From Luteolibacter sp. (GTDB lineage Bacteria > Verrucomicrobiota > Verrucomicrobiia > Verrucomicrobiales > Akkermansiaceae): a stretch of 64,000 nt of DNA. The notes beneath the pieces are model-generated. The model had not been told where the DNA came from and did not search any database. It worked only from the letters and a program-made list of their open reading frames with translations. The position numbers and the translations under genes were made by a program. Shown one piece after another: positions 9,626 to 17,864 of the stretch (the first letter of the stretch is position 1; each line of letters opens with the position of its first letter). Where the stretch lies: the NCBI GenBank assembly GCA_030696085.1, contig JAUYNL010000060.1:48229-112228 (forward strand). The letters run 5' to 3'.

Positions 9626-10582
9626 ATGAACAAGAATCCCCCTCATCTGGCCGCCTTCGAGCCTGTGTCGGTATCGCAGTACGACGATGTCGTCACCAAG
9701 ATGCTGGCGTCCTACCAGAATTTCGGAGGGCTCAACAACAGCGATTCACTCAATCTCCCCTCGAAACACGCCATCGGGGAAATCTGCGAGAAACTGCTCC
9801 AGCTCCTGTTTCCGGGATTTCACGACAACGACGTCGTTCACGACGGTTCGCTTTCCGATCTTACATCGAGACGTCTCACCGATGTGATTGTCCGCCTTGA
9901 AGATCAGGTGCGCAAAAGCGTGCGCGTCGGCAATTCGAGAAGACCCACCGGGAAAACCGGTCCGATCATCCAGAAATTCTGCAAGGCGCTCCACATCGTC
10001 CGCGAAATTCTCGTGACCGACATCGAGGCCGCGTACAACAACGACCCCTCGGCTCGCAGCCATGAGGAAATCATCCTTTCCTATCCGTTCATCGAGGCCA
10101 TCTCCATCCAGCGTCTCGCCCATCGGCTGTACCGGGCCGGAGCGCCGATGATTCCGCGGATGATGACGGAATGGGCCCACGGCCGGACCGGCATCGACAT
10201 CCACCCTGGAGCCAGCATCGGCGCACACTTCTTCATCGACCACGGCACCGGCGTGGTCATCGGGGAAACCTGCAAGATCGGCAACCACTGCAAGATCTAT
10301 CACGGCGTCACCCTCGGCGCGCGAACCTTCGTCAAGGATGGTTCCGGTCACGTCATCAAGGGGCTCAAGCGCCACCCCAACCTCGGCGACAACGTAACCG
10401 TCTATCCGAACTCCACCATCCTTGGCGGAGAAACCACCATCGGTTCCAATTCAACCATCGGCGCCAATGTCTTCCTGATGCACAGTGTTCCCGCCGACAC
10501 GCTGGTGATCTACGAAGAGAAAAGCCTTTCGATTCTCACCAAGACCAACCGGCCGTCGTCCGATCTCGACTGGTCCATTTAA
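9626..10582 (+). CDS. cysE: Serine O-acetyltransferase (EpsC/CysE type)
   Basis: Makes O-acetylserine from serine and acetyl-CoA, the carbon skeleton for cysteine. It has 318 residues: an alpha-helical N-terminal domain (about 1-185, with SYPFIEAISIQRLAHRLY typical of the EpsC group) and a left-handed beta-helix of hexapeptide repeats (DIHPGASIGAHFFIDHGTG, VVIGETCKIGNHCKIYHGVT). HPGA and DHGTGVVIGET hold the active-site histidines. ATG 9626 is used because the upstream in-frame codons overlap the HAD gene without similarity. It lies in the encapsulin operon just ahead of a CysK-like gene, which completes a cysteine-making pair for the desulfurase cargo. Confidence 0.94.
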   Translation: MNKNPPHLAAFEPVSVSQYDDVVTKMLASYQNFGGLNNSDSLNLPSKHAIGEICEKLLQLLFPGFHDNDVVHDGSLSDLTSRRLTDVIVRLEDQVRKSVRVGNSRRPTGKTGPIIQKFCKALHIVREILVTDIEAAYNNDPSARSHEEIILSYPFIEAISIQRLAHRLYRAGAPMIPRMMTEWAHGRTGIDIHPGASIGAHFFIDHGTGVVIGETCKIGNHCKIYHGVTLGARTFVKDGSGHVIKGLKRHPNLGDNVTVYPNSTILGGETTIGSNSTIGANVFLMHSVPADTLVIYEEKSLSILTKTNRPSSDLDWSI

Positions 10583-10603
10583 AGAACATTCCCCTACGGT
10601 ACC

Positions 10604-11608
10604 ATGAGCAGTCATCCGGTCTATCAGAGCCTCGACCATCATGTCGGAGGCACCCCGTTGATCCGCCTGAAGCGCCTATCCGAACTCACCGGATGTGAGA
10701 TTCTCGGCAAGGCGGAGTTCATGAATCCGGGTGGCTCCGTCAAGGATCGCGCGGCATGGGGCATCATCACCCGTGCCGAGGAACAGGGTTTGCTGTTACC
10801 CGGACAAACCATCGTCGAGGGCACGGCCGGCAATACCGGCATTGGCCTGACGGTCATCGGCAGGGCGCGAGGGCACGACACGGTCATCGTCATTCCAGAG
10901 ACCCAGGCGCCGGAGAAAATCCGCATCCTCGAAACGCTCGGTGCCGATGTCATCACCGTGCCTGCCAAGCCCTACACCGATCCTGGAAACTACAATCATA
11001 TCGCAAGTGATCTCGCTGAAAAGAATGGCTGGTTCTGGGCCAACCAGTTCGACAACACGGCGAACCGCGAGGCACATTTCCGCACGACAGGACCGGAAAT
11101 CTGGCGGCAGACCGCCGGCACGGTGAATGCATTCGCCGCTTCGGTTGGCACCGGCGGCACACTGGTGGGCACCTCGCAGTTTCTCAAATCCAAAAATTCC
11201 AACATCGCCTCGATTTGCGCGGATCCTTATGGGGCCGCCATCTGGTCCTGGTTCACCCATGGCCATCTCGATGAAGACGACGGCGACTCGTTCGCCGAAG
11301 GAATCGGGCAGGGCCGGATCACCAAAAACCTCGAGGGTTTTCAAACCGATGCCGCCTACCGCATCGCCGATCAGACGGCGCTCACCATCATCCATCATCT
11401 GCTTCACGAGGGACTCTGCCTCGGGCTTTCCAGCGGCATCAACATCGCCGCCGCCGTGCGCTACGCCATGGAACACGGTCCCGGTCTTACCATCGTCACG
11501 ATCCTCTGCGATTCCGGGTTGAAATACGAATCGAAGATCTACAACCAGGAATGGCTGTTCGACAATGAGTTCGACACCGACCTGCCACTGGAATCCGTGC
11601 TCGGATGA
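10604..11608 (+). CDS. Second cysteine synthase-family PLP enzyme
   Basis: A 334-residue fold-type II PLP enzyme. The PLP lysine is in MNPGGSVKDRAAW near residue 47, the substrate loop reads EGTAGNTGIGLTV and the phosphate-binding loop SVGTGGTLVGT. It is diverged from the first CysK at 2340-3305: it has a longer C-terminus and a TAGNTG rather than TSGNTG loop, as in the cysteine synthase/cystathionine beta-synthase-like group. As the last gene of the encapsulin operon, 21 bases after the serine acetyltransferase, it most likely uses O-acetylserine plus sulfide. An alternative is a different beta-replacement reaction such as use of thiosulfate. No terminator is obvious after the stop. Confidence 0.92.
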   Translation: MSSHPVYQSLDHHVGGTPLIRLKRLSELTGCEILGKAEFMNPGGSVKDRAAWGIITRAEEQGLLLPGQTIVEGTAGNTGIGLTVIGRARGHDTVIVIPETQAPEKIRILETLGADVITVPAKPYTDPGNYNHIASDLAEKNGWFWANQFDNTANREAHFRTTGPEIWRQTAGTVNAFAASVGTGGTLVGTSQFLKSKNSNIASICADPYGAAIWSWFTHGHLDEDDGDSFAEGIGQGRITKNLEGFQTDAAYRIADQTALTIIHHLLHEGLCLGLSSGINIAAAVRYAMEHGPGLTIVTILCDSGLKYESKIYNQEWLFDNEFDTDLPLESVLG

Positions 11609-11620
11609 GCCAGTCGAACA

Positions 11621-11741
11621 GGAAAATCAGATCATGAAATCCGGTTCCGCCTGCGGGGGAATGAATTTCTTGATTTCCTTGGCGCGTTGCTCCAGCGACA
11701 TGTGGCGGATTTGGTGAACGACTTCGGGTTCCAAGCCCGCC
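11621..11741. repeat. Direct repeat, left copy (121 bp)
   Basis: This stretch matches 17119-17239 over 121 bases with three mismatches and no gaps, in the same orientation. It carries the 3' end of an Rrf2 gene on the minus strand. The copies flank the sulfatase, PEP-CTERM and haloperoxidase-like genes, so this block entered or rearranged by an event that duplicated the sequence. Confidence 0.93.
11627..11741 (-). pseudogene. Rrf2 regulator C-terminal fragment
   Basis: Read leftward, this encodes the last 38 residues of an Rrf2 regulator (GLEPEVVHQIRHMSLEQRA onward to QAEPDFMI and stop). It is identical to the end of the intact gene at 17125-17676 except for one Lys to Glu change. No upstream Rrf2 sequence is present; the frame instead runs into a fragment of another gene at 11742. 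It is convergent with the encapsulin operon, ending 19 bases after it. It is a dead remnant rather than a short gene, since no start or DNA-binding domain remains. Confidence 0.88.
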
Positions 11742-11840
11742 GATGTATTGGGTGGCGGAAAGCGCGACGACGTCCGCGCCGTGGTCGATGGGCTCCATGA
11801 GCCCGATGCCCGCCGTCTTTATCCACCACGATTCATCCGC
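11742..11840 (-). pseudogene. Fragment of a MetY-like PLP sulfhydrylase
   Basis: The minus strand reads KTAGIGLMEPIDHGADVV followed by ALSATQYIGG, which resembles the PLP-lysine region of O-acetylhomoserine sulfhydrylase and related Cys/Met enzymes (family pattern: EHGADIVVHSATKYIGG). The catalytic lysine of SATK is Gln here, and nothing else of the enzyme is present on either side. It abuts the Rrf2 fragment exactly at the repeat border. It is probably a leftover of a sulfur gene that once stood here; the assignment rests on about 25 residues. Confidence 0.55.
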
Positions 11841-11879
11841 CGTTGGGTGTGACCTCCGGTCCGGTCCGAGGCAATCCCC

Positions 11880-14800
11880 TCAAGGATCCACCCGCAGGCG
11901 CAGGAAGACTTCGGGCGAGGCTGATGGTTGCGGGGTGACGGTGACTTGATCGATCTCCGGCAGTTCCGGGTGGGAGACGACCATCGTGCTGCCGATGACC
12001 GGCAGCCAGTTGGCGAGGGTTTCGGATTGCTCGACAACATAGGCGCTGGCGGGAATACCGCTTCTGCGACGATTGAAAATGAAGGTGTTTTCCAGCCCGA
12101 GGCGGGGGGCGATGGAGCTGCTAGATGATGTTGGATTTCCTCCGAGGGCATATTCCAGGGTAGTGGAAAAGCCGTCGGCATCGAGGTCGTCCGACCAGTC
12201 AGCGGCGGTGGGAGCCGAGTTTCCAGTGTGGCGGAAGTGCCAGATGGTGGCGGCGGTCTCCGTTGGTGAAATGGCCGCGAGCGTGGCGATTTCCGCAGCG
12301 CCCAGGTCCCGCGGGTAGATGCGCACGTCATCGAGGATTCCGCGGAATGGGCGCGAGGCATCGGTCGCCCAATTTCCGAAGGTGATGTCGTTGGTGTTGC
12401 CGGTGTTGATCGCCGTGCTGGAGGCCGCACCGCCTTCATAGACATTGGTGGCGGCCTGGCCGTTGAGGTATCCGACTGGCGAACCAATCGTGCCATTGGT
12501 GGGGACGACAATCGCCACATGGACCCAGCCCGCACCGCGCGGGTCGGAAATCGTCGCGGAGTCGAAGTTCACGCCTCCGCCGTTGAATTCGACGCGGAAA
12601 CGGTAGCCGGTGCTGTGGTTGAGGTTGATATCGAAGCGGCGGCCGTTGTTGGTTCCGGAGCCGTTGGAGGCACCCCAGGAGATGAGGGTGGAGCGGATGC
12701 CACTGCCTTGATCCGCATCGGCATTGACCCAGAAAGCGACGGTCCTGGCGGCGGTGCCAACCACCCCTTTCTGGCCGGCGAGGGTGACTTTTTCCGTGGT
12801 GGCCGCGCTGTTGAAGCGGAGGCCGCCGGAAAGTTTTCCCGCAGTCCAGCCGGGGGAGGAAAAGTTCGCCAGAGTTCCCAGCGGGCGGCCGCCGGCTTCG
12901 GAGGCGGTCACACCGGATGTTTCATCGAGGGGAAACCAGAGATCGCTGTTGGAGGCAAATACCTCGACGCGGACCGGGGCGCTGGCCTGGGATTGGCCAT
13001 CGGTGATTGTGTAGGTGAACTCGTCCTTGCCATAGAATCCGGCGCGGGGAGTGTAGGTGACGGAGGACCCGTCAAGCGCGGCGCTTCCGTTCTGCGGCTG
13101 GCTGACGGAAACAAGCGCCAACGGGGCGGGCGTTCCGTCGTCCGTGTCATTGGCGAGCACCGCGATGCTCACAGGATTCCCGCCAGTGGTGGAGGCATTG
13201 TCCGGGAGGGCGCTTGGGGGGATGGGAACCGGAATCCCTTCACGGAAGTAGGCGCTGGCCGGGATGCTTTGTTTTGCGATTCCGGGCCCGGACCATTGCA
13301 AGTCCAGATGGGGAAGTGCGGCGCTGCCTCGGCGGTAATGGATGCGGATGGGATGGTAGCCGGCCTTGAGCGGAATGCCGCCGGATGCCTTTTCGGTCCC
13401 TGCGCTATAGCCGAAGTCGGCATCGATGAGCTGGGCGTCATGCAAGCGGACGAAGGCTCCGGTGTCGGTGCTGAGATGGAAATCATAAGTGCCATCCGCC
13501 GGGATGAAAAGGTATCCGGTGAAGCTCAGACCGACGTCATCGGCGCGGGTGGCGACGGAAAGATCCGGAAAGCCCACGGTGCCGGTTGCCGTCGCGGTTT
13601 CGTTTTCCCAGCCGGGGACCCAGGGAGCGGCCTTTTCATAGGCGCTGTAGTCGAGGCCTTGGACGACTGCAGGCGGAGCGGCGGGCGGAACCAGCGCCGT
13701 GTCATAGGGCCGGGAAACTCCGCCACCGGCTCGGCGGACCTGGAGCACGCGGTCCTTCATGCGTTGCTGGAGACCGACGAAAAAGGCGCTGCTTCCCGCC
13801 AGATTGGTCGTTTCCCCGGGATCGTTGAGGGTGTCATAAATCTGGAAGTCATCCGCGGCGGAGGTGACGTTGTAGCGGATGCCCTTGTAGCCCTCCAGAT
13901 GGATGACCTGTTCCTGATTGCGGGTGGCTCCGCGGCGCGACGTTTCAAACTCGGCATAGGACGGCGTGCTGCCAGCGAAGTTGTATTCAACGTAAATGGT
14001 GCCCGGTTTCTGAACACCGGTTCCGGTGAGAGTCGGCACCAGGGAAACCCCATCCGCCCTTGCTGGAATGGCCACACCGGCAAGCTCGGCAAAGGTGGGC
14101 AGCCAGTCATGGAACTGTGAGGGATTCGACGAGATGCCACCCGCCGCGATGTGGCCGGGCCAGCGGACGATGGCGGGCTCGCGGATGCCGCCTTCCCAGG
14201 TATCCCGCTTGATGCCATCCAGCGGCCCGAAGGAATCGAAGAAGGTGGGATTGTAGGCAAAGGAACCACCGGAGCCCGCCTCGTTGTGAGGGCCGTTATC
14301 CGAAGTGAACACGATGAGCGTGTTGTTCCGGATGCCCAGGTCCGCGAGTGTCTGGTCGAGGTCCGCGATGGCATCGTCGAGGCGGCGGATCATCGTGGCA
14401 TGGCGCTTGGCGTAGGCCGGCCAGGCGATTTCCGCCGTGGCCGGATTGTTGTCATCATCGTAGGTGGCATTTTCATAATCCGGATGAATCCACGAGTTGA
14501 TGGTGCCGCTGGCGGTGTTGATGACGGCCCCGGGAGTGCCGGTCCATTGAAGTCCGCCTGAGAGTCCCTTGCCGGGCGGGTAGGCCTGGGTCGGCACGTC
14601 GAGCCGGGCGTGGGGTGCGGTGAACGGAAGATACAGGAAAAAAGGTTGTGAGGGGGCGGTTTCCTGATGGTTGGCAATCCACTTCTTGGCGCGCGCGGCG
14701 ATGAGGTCGGTGGAATAGCTCTTGTCAAGATCGGCGGTGATTTCGGTGGTGCCTTCATAGACGTTGGCACCGCTTTCCTTGGGGTAGTGGTAGTGGGCAT

Positions 14801-15287
14801 CGCCGTGTTCCAGATAGCCGAAGAAATCGTCGAAACCCCTCAGTTCCGGTCGCGCCGGGGCGGGCAGTCCGCTGCCCTGAAGTCCGTATTTTCCGATGAG
14901 AGCGGTGGCATAGCCCGCCTGCTTGAGGACCGAGGCGAGCGTGTGGTTGTTTTCCAGAGCCTTGTCGAATTGGTTGTCCCGCACATTGGCGTGCCCCTGA
15001 TGGACTCCGAGCAGCAGCGAGGCCCGCGAGGGAGCGCAAACGGGGGCCGGGCTGTAGTGACGCCGCAATTGGAGGCCGGAGGCGGCGATCGCATCGAGAT
15101 TCGGTGTGGCAAAGGCCGGGGTGGCGCGGTTGGTGGCGAAGTTGCGGCTGTTCTGATAGAAAACGCCGAGGTCGCCCCAGCCCAGATCATCCGCGAGGAT
15201 GAAGAGGATGTGGGGTCTGGGTGCCTGTGCGGCGGCGAATAGGGCTGACGCCGCAAGGAGGAATGCACTGGAGAATCCGGATTTCAT
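11880..15287 (-). CDS. Secreted multidomain sulfatase (arylsulfatase, PA14, LamG-like)
   Basis: A 1135-residue exported sulfatase. A signal peptide (MKSGFSSAFLLAASALFAAA) precedes a sulfatase domain to about residue 510: metal-binding LADDLGWGDLG (Asp33, Asp34) and the maturation motif CAPSR at 84-88, where Cys84 becomes formylglycine. A PA14-like domain follows (about 560-690), then a cadherin/Big-like module (PDNASTTGGNPVSIAVLAND), a concanavalin A/LamG-like domain (about 795-1010) and a short C-terminal tail. It probably removes sulfate esters from polysaccharides outside the cell or in the periplasm, which would feed sulfate to the assimilation genes. It lies inside the direct-repeat-bounded block and downstream of the PEP-CTERM gene. 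No anaerobic maturase gene is visible nearby. Confidence 0.93.
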   Translation of the reverse strand: MKSGFSSAFLLAASALFAAAQAPRPHILFILADDLGWGDLGVFYQNSRNFATNRATPAFATPNLDAIAASGLQLRRHYSPAPVCAPSRASLLLGVHQGHANVRDNQFDKALENNHTLASVLKQAGYATALIGKYGLQGSGLPAPARPELRGFDDFFGYLEHGDAHYHYPKESGANVYEGTTEITADLDKSYSTDLIAARAKKWIANHQETAPSQPFFLYLPFTAPHARLDVPTQAYPPGKGLSGGLQWTGTPGAVINTASGTINSWIHPDYENATYDDDNNPATAEIAWPAYAKRHATMIRRLDDAIADLDQTLADLGIRNNTLIVFTSDNGPHNEAGSGGSFAYNPTFFDSFGPLDGIKRDTWEGGIREPAIVRWPGHIAAGGISSNPSQFHDWLPTFAELAGVAIPARADGVSLVPTLTGTGVQKPGTIYVEYNFAGSTPSYAEFETSRRGATRNQEQVIHLEGYKGIRYNVTSAADDFQIYDTLNDPGETTNLAGSSAFFVGLQQRMKDRVLQVRRAGGGVSRPYDTALVPPAAPPAVVQGLDYSAYEKAAPWVPGWENETATATGTVGFPDLSVATRADDVGLSFTGYLFIPADGTYDFHLSTDTGAFVRLHDAQLIDADFGYSAGTEKASGGIPLKAGYHPIRIHYRRGSAALPHLDLQWSGPGIAKQSIPASAYFREGIPVPIPPSALPDNASTTGGNPVSIAVLANDTDDGTPAPLALVSVSQPQNGSAALDGSSVTYTPRAGFYGKDEFTYTITDGQSQASAPVRVEVFASNSDLWFPLDETSGVTASEAGGRPLGTLANFSSPGWTAGKLSGGLRFNSAATTEKVTLAGQKGVVGTAARTVAFWVNADADQGSGIRSTLISWGASNGSGTNNGRRFDINLNHSTGYRFRVEFNGGGVNFDSATISDPRGAGWVHVAIVVPTNGTIGSPVGYLNGQAATNVYEGGAASSTAINTGNTNDITFGNWATDASRPFRGILDDVRIYPRDLGAAEIATLAAISPTETAATIWHFRHTGNSAPTAADWSDDLDADGFSTTLEYALGGNPTSSSSSIAPRLGLENTFIFNRRRSGIPASAYVVEQSETLANWLPVIGSTMVVSHPELPEIDQVTVTPQPSASPEVFLRLRVDP

Positions 15288-15308
15288 GGGCGTGGTGCGG
15301 CAGGGATT

Positions 15309-16076
15309 TCAATTGTGATGCATACGCCGCTTGCGCCGTAGCAGAATGAGTCCTCCGATGCTCCCGAGCAGGGTGGTTCCGGGTTCCGGCACCACCGTCC
15401 CGCTGAAGCTGATGTCCCTGATGTTGACGTAGGCTCCGGCGGTCGCGTTGGCGTTTTCCGCCCTCACGCGCAGCCAGAGATCCTGCGCCGCATGGTCAAC
15501 CGCCAAGGGTGACGCGAAGGTGTAGGTTTTGTTCTGATACTGTTGTAGGGCGGTCCCGGGATTGACGGTGAGGTTGTAAGTCTGCGCGGCGGCGATCGGG
15601 TTCCAGGTGGTGCCGGCGTTGAGGCTGTATTCCGCGCTGAATGTAATGTCCCGGACGATCACGTCACCGGCCTGTCGGTTTCCCGATGAGTTCGTCCAGA
15701 CGACGTCGAACACCACGTTTTCGAGCGAGATCCTCTGGCTGCCGCCTGCGTAGCGGAACTCGGACTGCCACCAACCGCCGTTTTGGGGACTGGCCGCTCC
15801 CGGGTTGTCCACGTTGGTGCGCGGGCTGAAATGATCGCCTCCCGCCAGATTGCCACTGTGGTGGAACACCGTGCCCGTGAAAGAGGTGTCCTGGAAGGTG
15901 AGATTGGCGTAGTCAGCCGTCAGGACGTCGGTGAAGGCGACATCCGTTGTGGTATTGACGAGGTTTCTCGTGGTTCCATCCGTGCCGGTGAAACTTGTGG
16001 TCCAAAGCAGTGCGGCGGACGCCGGGCCACTCATCGAGAGAAGGAGGGGAATGGCAGGAATGAGGAGATTTTTCAT
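15309..16076 (-). CDS. PEP-CTERM sorting domain protein
   Basis: A 255-residue exported protein of unknown function. The start MKNLLIPAIPLLLSMSG at 16076 gives a signal peptide ending near GPASA; longer upstream codons are not protein-like. The body is beta-rich (Ser, Thr, Asn, Gly). The C-terminus VVPEPGTTLLGSIGGLILL followed by RRKRR is a complete PEP-CTERM signal: the motif, a membrane segment and a basic tail, processed by exosortase in bacteria with exopolysaccharide. It lies 21 bases upstream of the sulfatase gene in the same direction, so the two may be co-transcribed. Confidence 0.88.
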   Translation of the reverse strand: MKNLLIPAIPLLLSMSGPASAALLWTTSFTGTDGTTRNLVNTTTDVAFTDVLTADYANLTFQDTSFTGTVFHHSGNLAGGDHFSPRTNVDNPGAASPQNGGWWQSEFRYAGGSQRISLENVVFDVVWTNSSGNRQAGDVIVRDITFSAEYSLNAGTTWNPIAAAQTYNLTVNPGTALQQYQNKTYTFASPLAVDHAAQDLWLRVRAENANATAGAYVNIRDISFSGTVVPEPGTTLLGSIGGLILLRRKRRMHHN

Positions 16077-16159
16077 ATTTTTTGTCGGATCAAGTGTCGA
16101 AATTTTGTTGATTGCGGATTCTCGAGGACGGCGTGGAGAGCAGGTCCTGGATGGAGTGC

Positions 16160-16696
16160 TCAAAAGCCACCACTGCCGGCCAGCGCGAGTTCGCGAGGGC
16201 GGTGGGCCGGAGCGGCCTTCGGCGGAGGCGAGTTGCTGAGCAGGAGGGAGATGAATGTGTTGAGATAGGACTTGGCACTTTGCTGGCCGCTGAGGATGCC
16301 GGCTGCCTTTTCTTTTTCGCCGCTGATGAGCGAGAGGCTTTCCGCCAGCAAATCCGCCAGATCCCGGCGCTCGCGGGTTGCGGTGAAAACAGTGGCAAGA
16401 ATGTCATGGGATGCCTGCACCGCCGCCGCAAAGGCCGCCTCCGTGGTCCGGCCCGCAGAGGGTTCCTTGTAAACACGGCCATTGCCCGGATCGATGACCG
16501 ATTGAATGGCATCGTGGACGGCCAGGAGGCGGATCGCGCGGACTCTGCCGGACAACTCCGGATTGGACTGGATGAGGGACAAATAGCGCGCGGCGATGTG
16601 TTCCCAGGTGAGAAGCATCAGATCCAGTCTGGGAGAGGGGACGGTGATGGAAAGTGGGGTTGAGATTTCGAAGAATTTGAAAACGGAATAGTTCAT
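16160..16696 (-). CDS. Vanadium haloperoxidase-like N-terminal domain protein, possibly truncated
   Basis: A 178-residue helical protein. Segments such as LLTWEHIAARYLSLI, RAIRLLAVHDAIQSVIDPG and TEAAFAAAVQASHDILATVF resemble the N-terminal helical half of vanadium-dependent haloperoxidase/PAP2 proteins. The catalytic C-terminal half with its Arg and His phosphate/vanadate ligands is absent, so it is probably a truncated remnant or a small derived protein. No signal peptide is evident. It is 83 bases upstream of the PEP-CTERM gene, same direction. Family assignment is tentative. Confidence 0.5.
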   Translation of the reverse strand: MNYSVFKFFEISTPLSITVPSPRLDLMLLTWEHIAARYLSLIQSNPELSGRVRAIRLLAVHDAIQSVIDPGNGRVYKEPSAGRTTEAAFAAAVQASHDILATVFTATRERRDLADLLAESLSLISGEKEKAAGILSGQQSAKSYLNTFISLLLSNSPPPKAAPAHRPRELALAGSGGF

Positions 16697-17118
16697 GGAG
16701 AGAAAAGTGGAGTATTGGAAAGCGGCGCATCCAAGCTGCTTGAATGCGCCAGGTCAGCCCCGGTTCGACCGGGTGACCCGGCGAACGGATCGGCGGCACG
16801 GGCCGGTAATCACGGTCTGATTTGCGGCCATGCCTCAACAGTCGTCCTCAACGGCTACATCGCCGCTGGCACGATTTCCGCCGATCTGGATGAGTGGGTG
16901 AGTTGGCTGCGATCATGGGAGGCTTGTTGGGATGCCCGTGGTCTTCCCACCCAGTGCGCTGGGTGTTCAGATGCCGGCAGGTCAGGAACTTCCGCCTCCC
17001 TTGACAGGGTCAGCATCGTGAACACCGGCGACGAATAACGAATCAAATTCATGTAAGTCAAACTAATTTTAATGAGTAGGGTATAAAAGCCTCGCGCCCC
17101 CTCTCTGGGGTCCTTGAG
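16697..17118. other. Non-coding stretch with hairpins between haloperoxidase-like gene and repeat
   Basis: About 420 bases with no supportable gene. Two neighbouring inverted repeats occur: GGCGCAT (16724-16730) with ATGCGCC (16744-16750), and CCCGGT/ACCGGG around 16759-16774. The latter superficially resembles a tRNA T-arm, but no acceptor or anticodon arm could be built. On the minus strand, CCTACTCATTAAAATTAG at 17063-17080 precedes a TTGACT, a possible promoter element for the leftward genes. Open frames here lack family similarity. Confidence 0.5.
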
Positions 17119-17239
17119 GGAAAATCAGATCATGAAATCCGGTTCCGCCTGCGGGGGAATGAATTTCTTGATTTTCTTGGCGCGTTGCTCCAGCGACATG
17201 TGGCGGATTTGATGCACGACTTCGGGTTCCAAGCCCGCC
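17119..17239. repeat. Direct repeat, right copy (121 bp)
   Basis: This is the partner of 11621-11741, with three mismatches. In this copy the sequence is the native 3' end of the intact Rrf2 gene, so it is the likely source copy. The homology stops within the codons for the residues just before GLEPEVV. Confidence 0.93.
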
Positions 17240-17676
17240 TCCTGCAGCTTCGTAAGCGTCACGTTGGCGACCTGCTCCAGGCTGTATTTGTCCATGACAT
17301 TGGAGATGGATTGCCGCACGTCCACCATCAGCAATCTCAAGCCGCAATGGGCTTCATCCGGGCAAGAGCAAGGGGCATATGCCGTCTGGCTGGCGCATGC
17401 GATGGGTGCCAACGGCCCGTCGATCAAGCGCACCAGATCTCCCATGATGATCTCCTTCGCGGGCTTGGCGAGCGCGTAGCCGCCGTATTTGCCCCTGGTG
17501 CTTTTGAGAATTCCCGCGCGCTTCAGTTGCATCAGGATCTGCTCGAGAAAGGATCCCGGAATATTCTGGGATTCCGCCAAGGCGCTCAACGGCACCAAAT
17601 CCCTGCCCACCGCACATGCCATGGCCAGATCGATCAGCGAACGCATCGCATACTCTCCTCGTTTTGAAATCTTCAT
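17125..17676 (-). CDS. Rrf2-family transcriptional regulator (right copy)
   Basis: A 183-residue Rrf2/CymR/IscR-type regulator starting MKISKRGEYAMRSLIDLA. The winged helix covers residues 1-65 with wing RGKYGGYALAKP. The Cys cluster IACAS then CSCPDEAHCGLRLLMVDVR matches the other Rrf2 copy in this window and may hold an Fe-S cluster. It is divergent from the FadL-like porin gene at 17865 with a 188-base gap, and probably controls that gene and the rhodanese, and perhaps the encapsulin operon it may once have adjoined. Its last 38 residues are duplicated at 11627-11741. Confidence 0.93.
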   Translation of the reverse strand: MKISKRGEYAMRSLIDLAMACAVGRDLVPLSALAESQNIPGSFLEQILMQLKRAGILKSTRGKYGGYALAKPAKEIIMGDLVRLIDGPLAPIACASQTAYAPCSCPDEAHCGLRLLMVDVRQSISNVMDKYSLEQVANVTLTKLQEAGLEPEVVHQIRHMSLEQRAKKIKKFIPPQAEPDFMI

Positions 17677-17864
17677 GTTCGCTGCTTTTGAAGTCTGAAT
17701 ACGTGCATGCGCATTGCAAGGCCAATTGGAAGTTCCATAGGAACGGAAAAAAATCCTTGATTATTCCCTACTGGCTTTATAGGACTTCGCCAAGTCAAAG
17801 TAGAGAAAATTCGGACGATGACCTTTCAAATTGATTCCACGAACCAACAAATCCCCACAAACCA

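Noticed and set aside
12519..14120. 533-codon rightward open frame
   Set aside because: It is wholly antisense to the sulfatase gene; composition (Gly/Ala/Arg-rich, no domain) is that of a shadow frame in high-GC DNA.
16724..16775. tRNA-like arm pair
   Set aside because: A GGTTCGA-like loop is present, but no acceptor, D or anticodon arm can be formed, so no tRNA is claimed.
16715..17061. Open frames of 107 and 68 codons between the haloperoxidase-like gene and the repeat
   Set aside because: No protein-like motifs, no conserved start context and opposite-strand overlap; regarded as chance frames.
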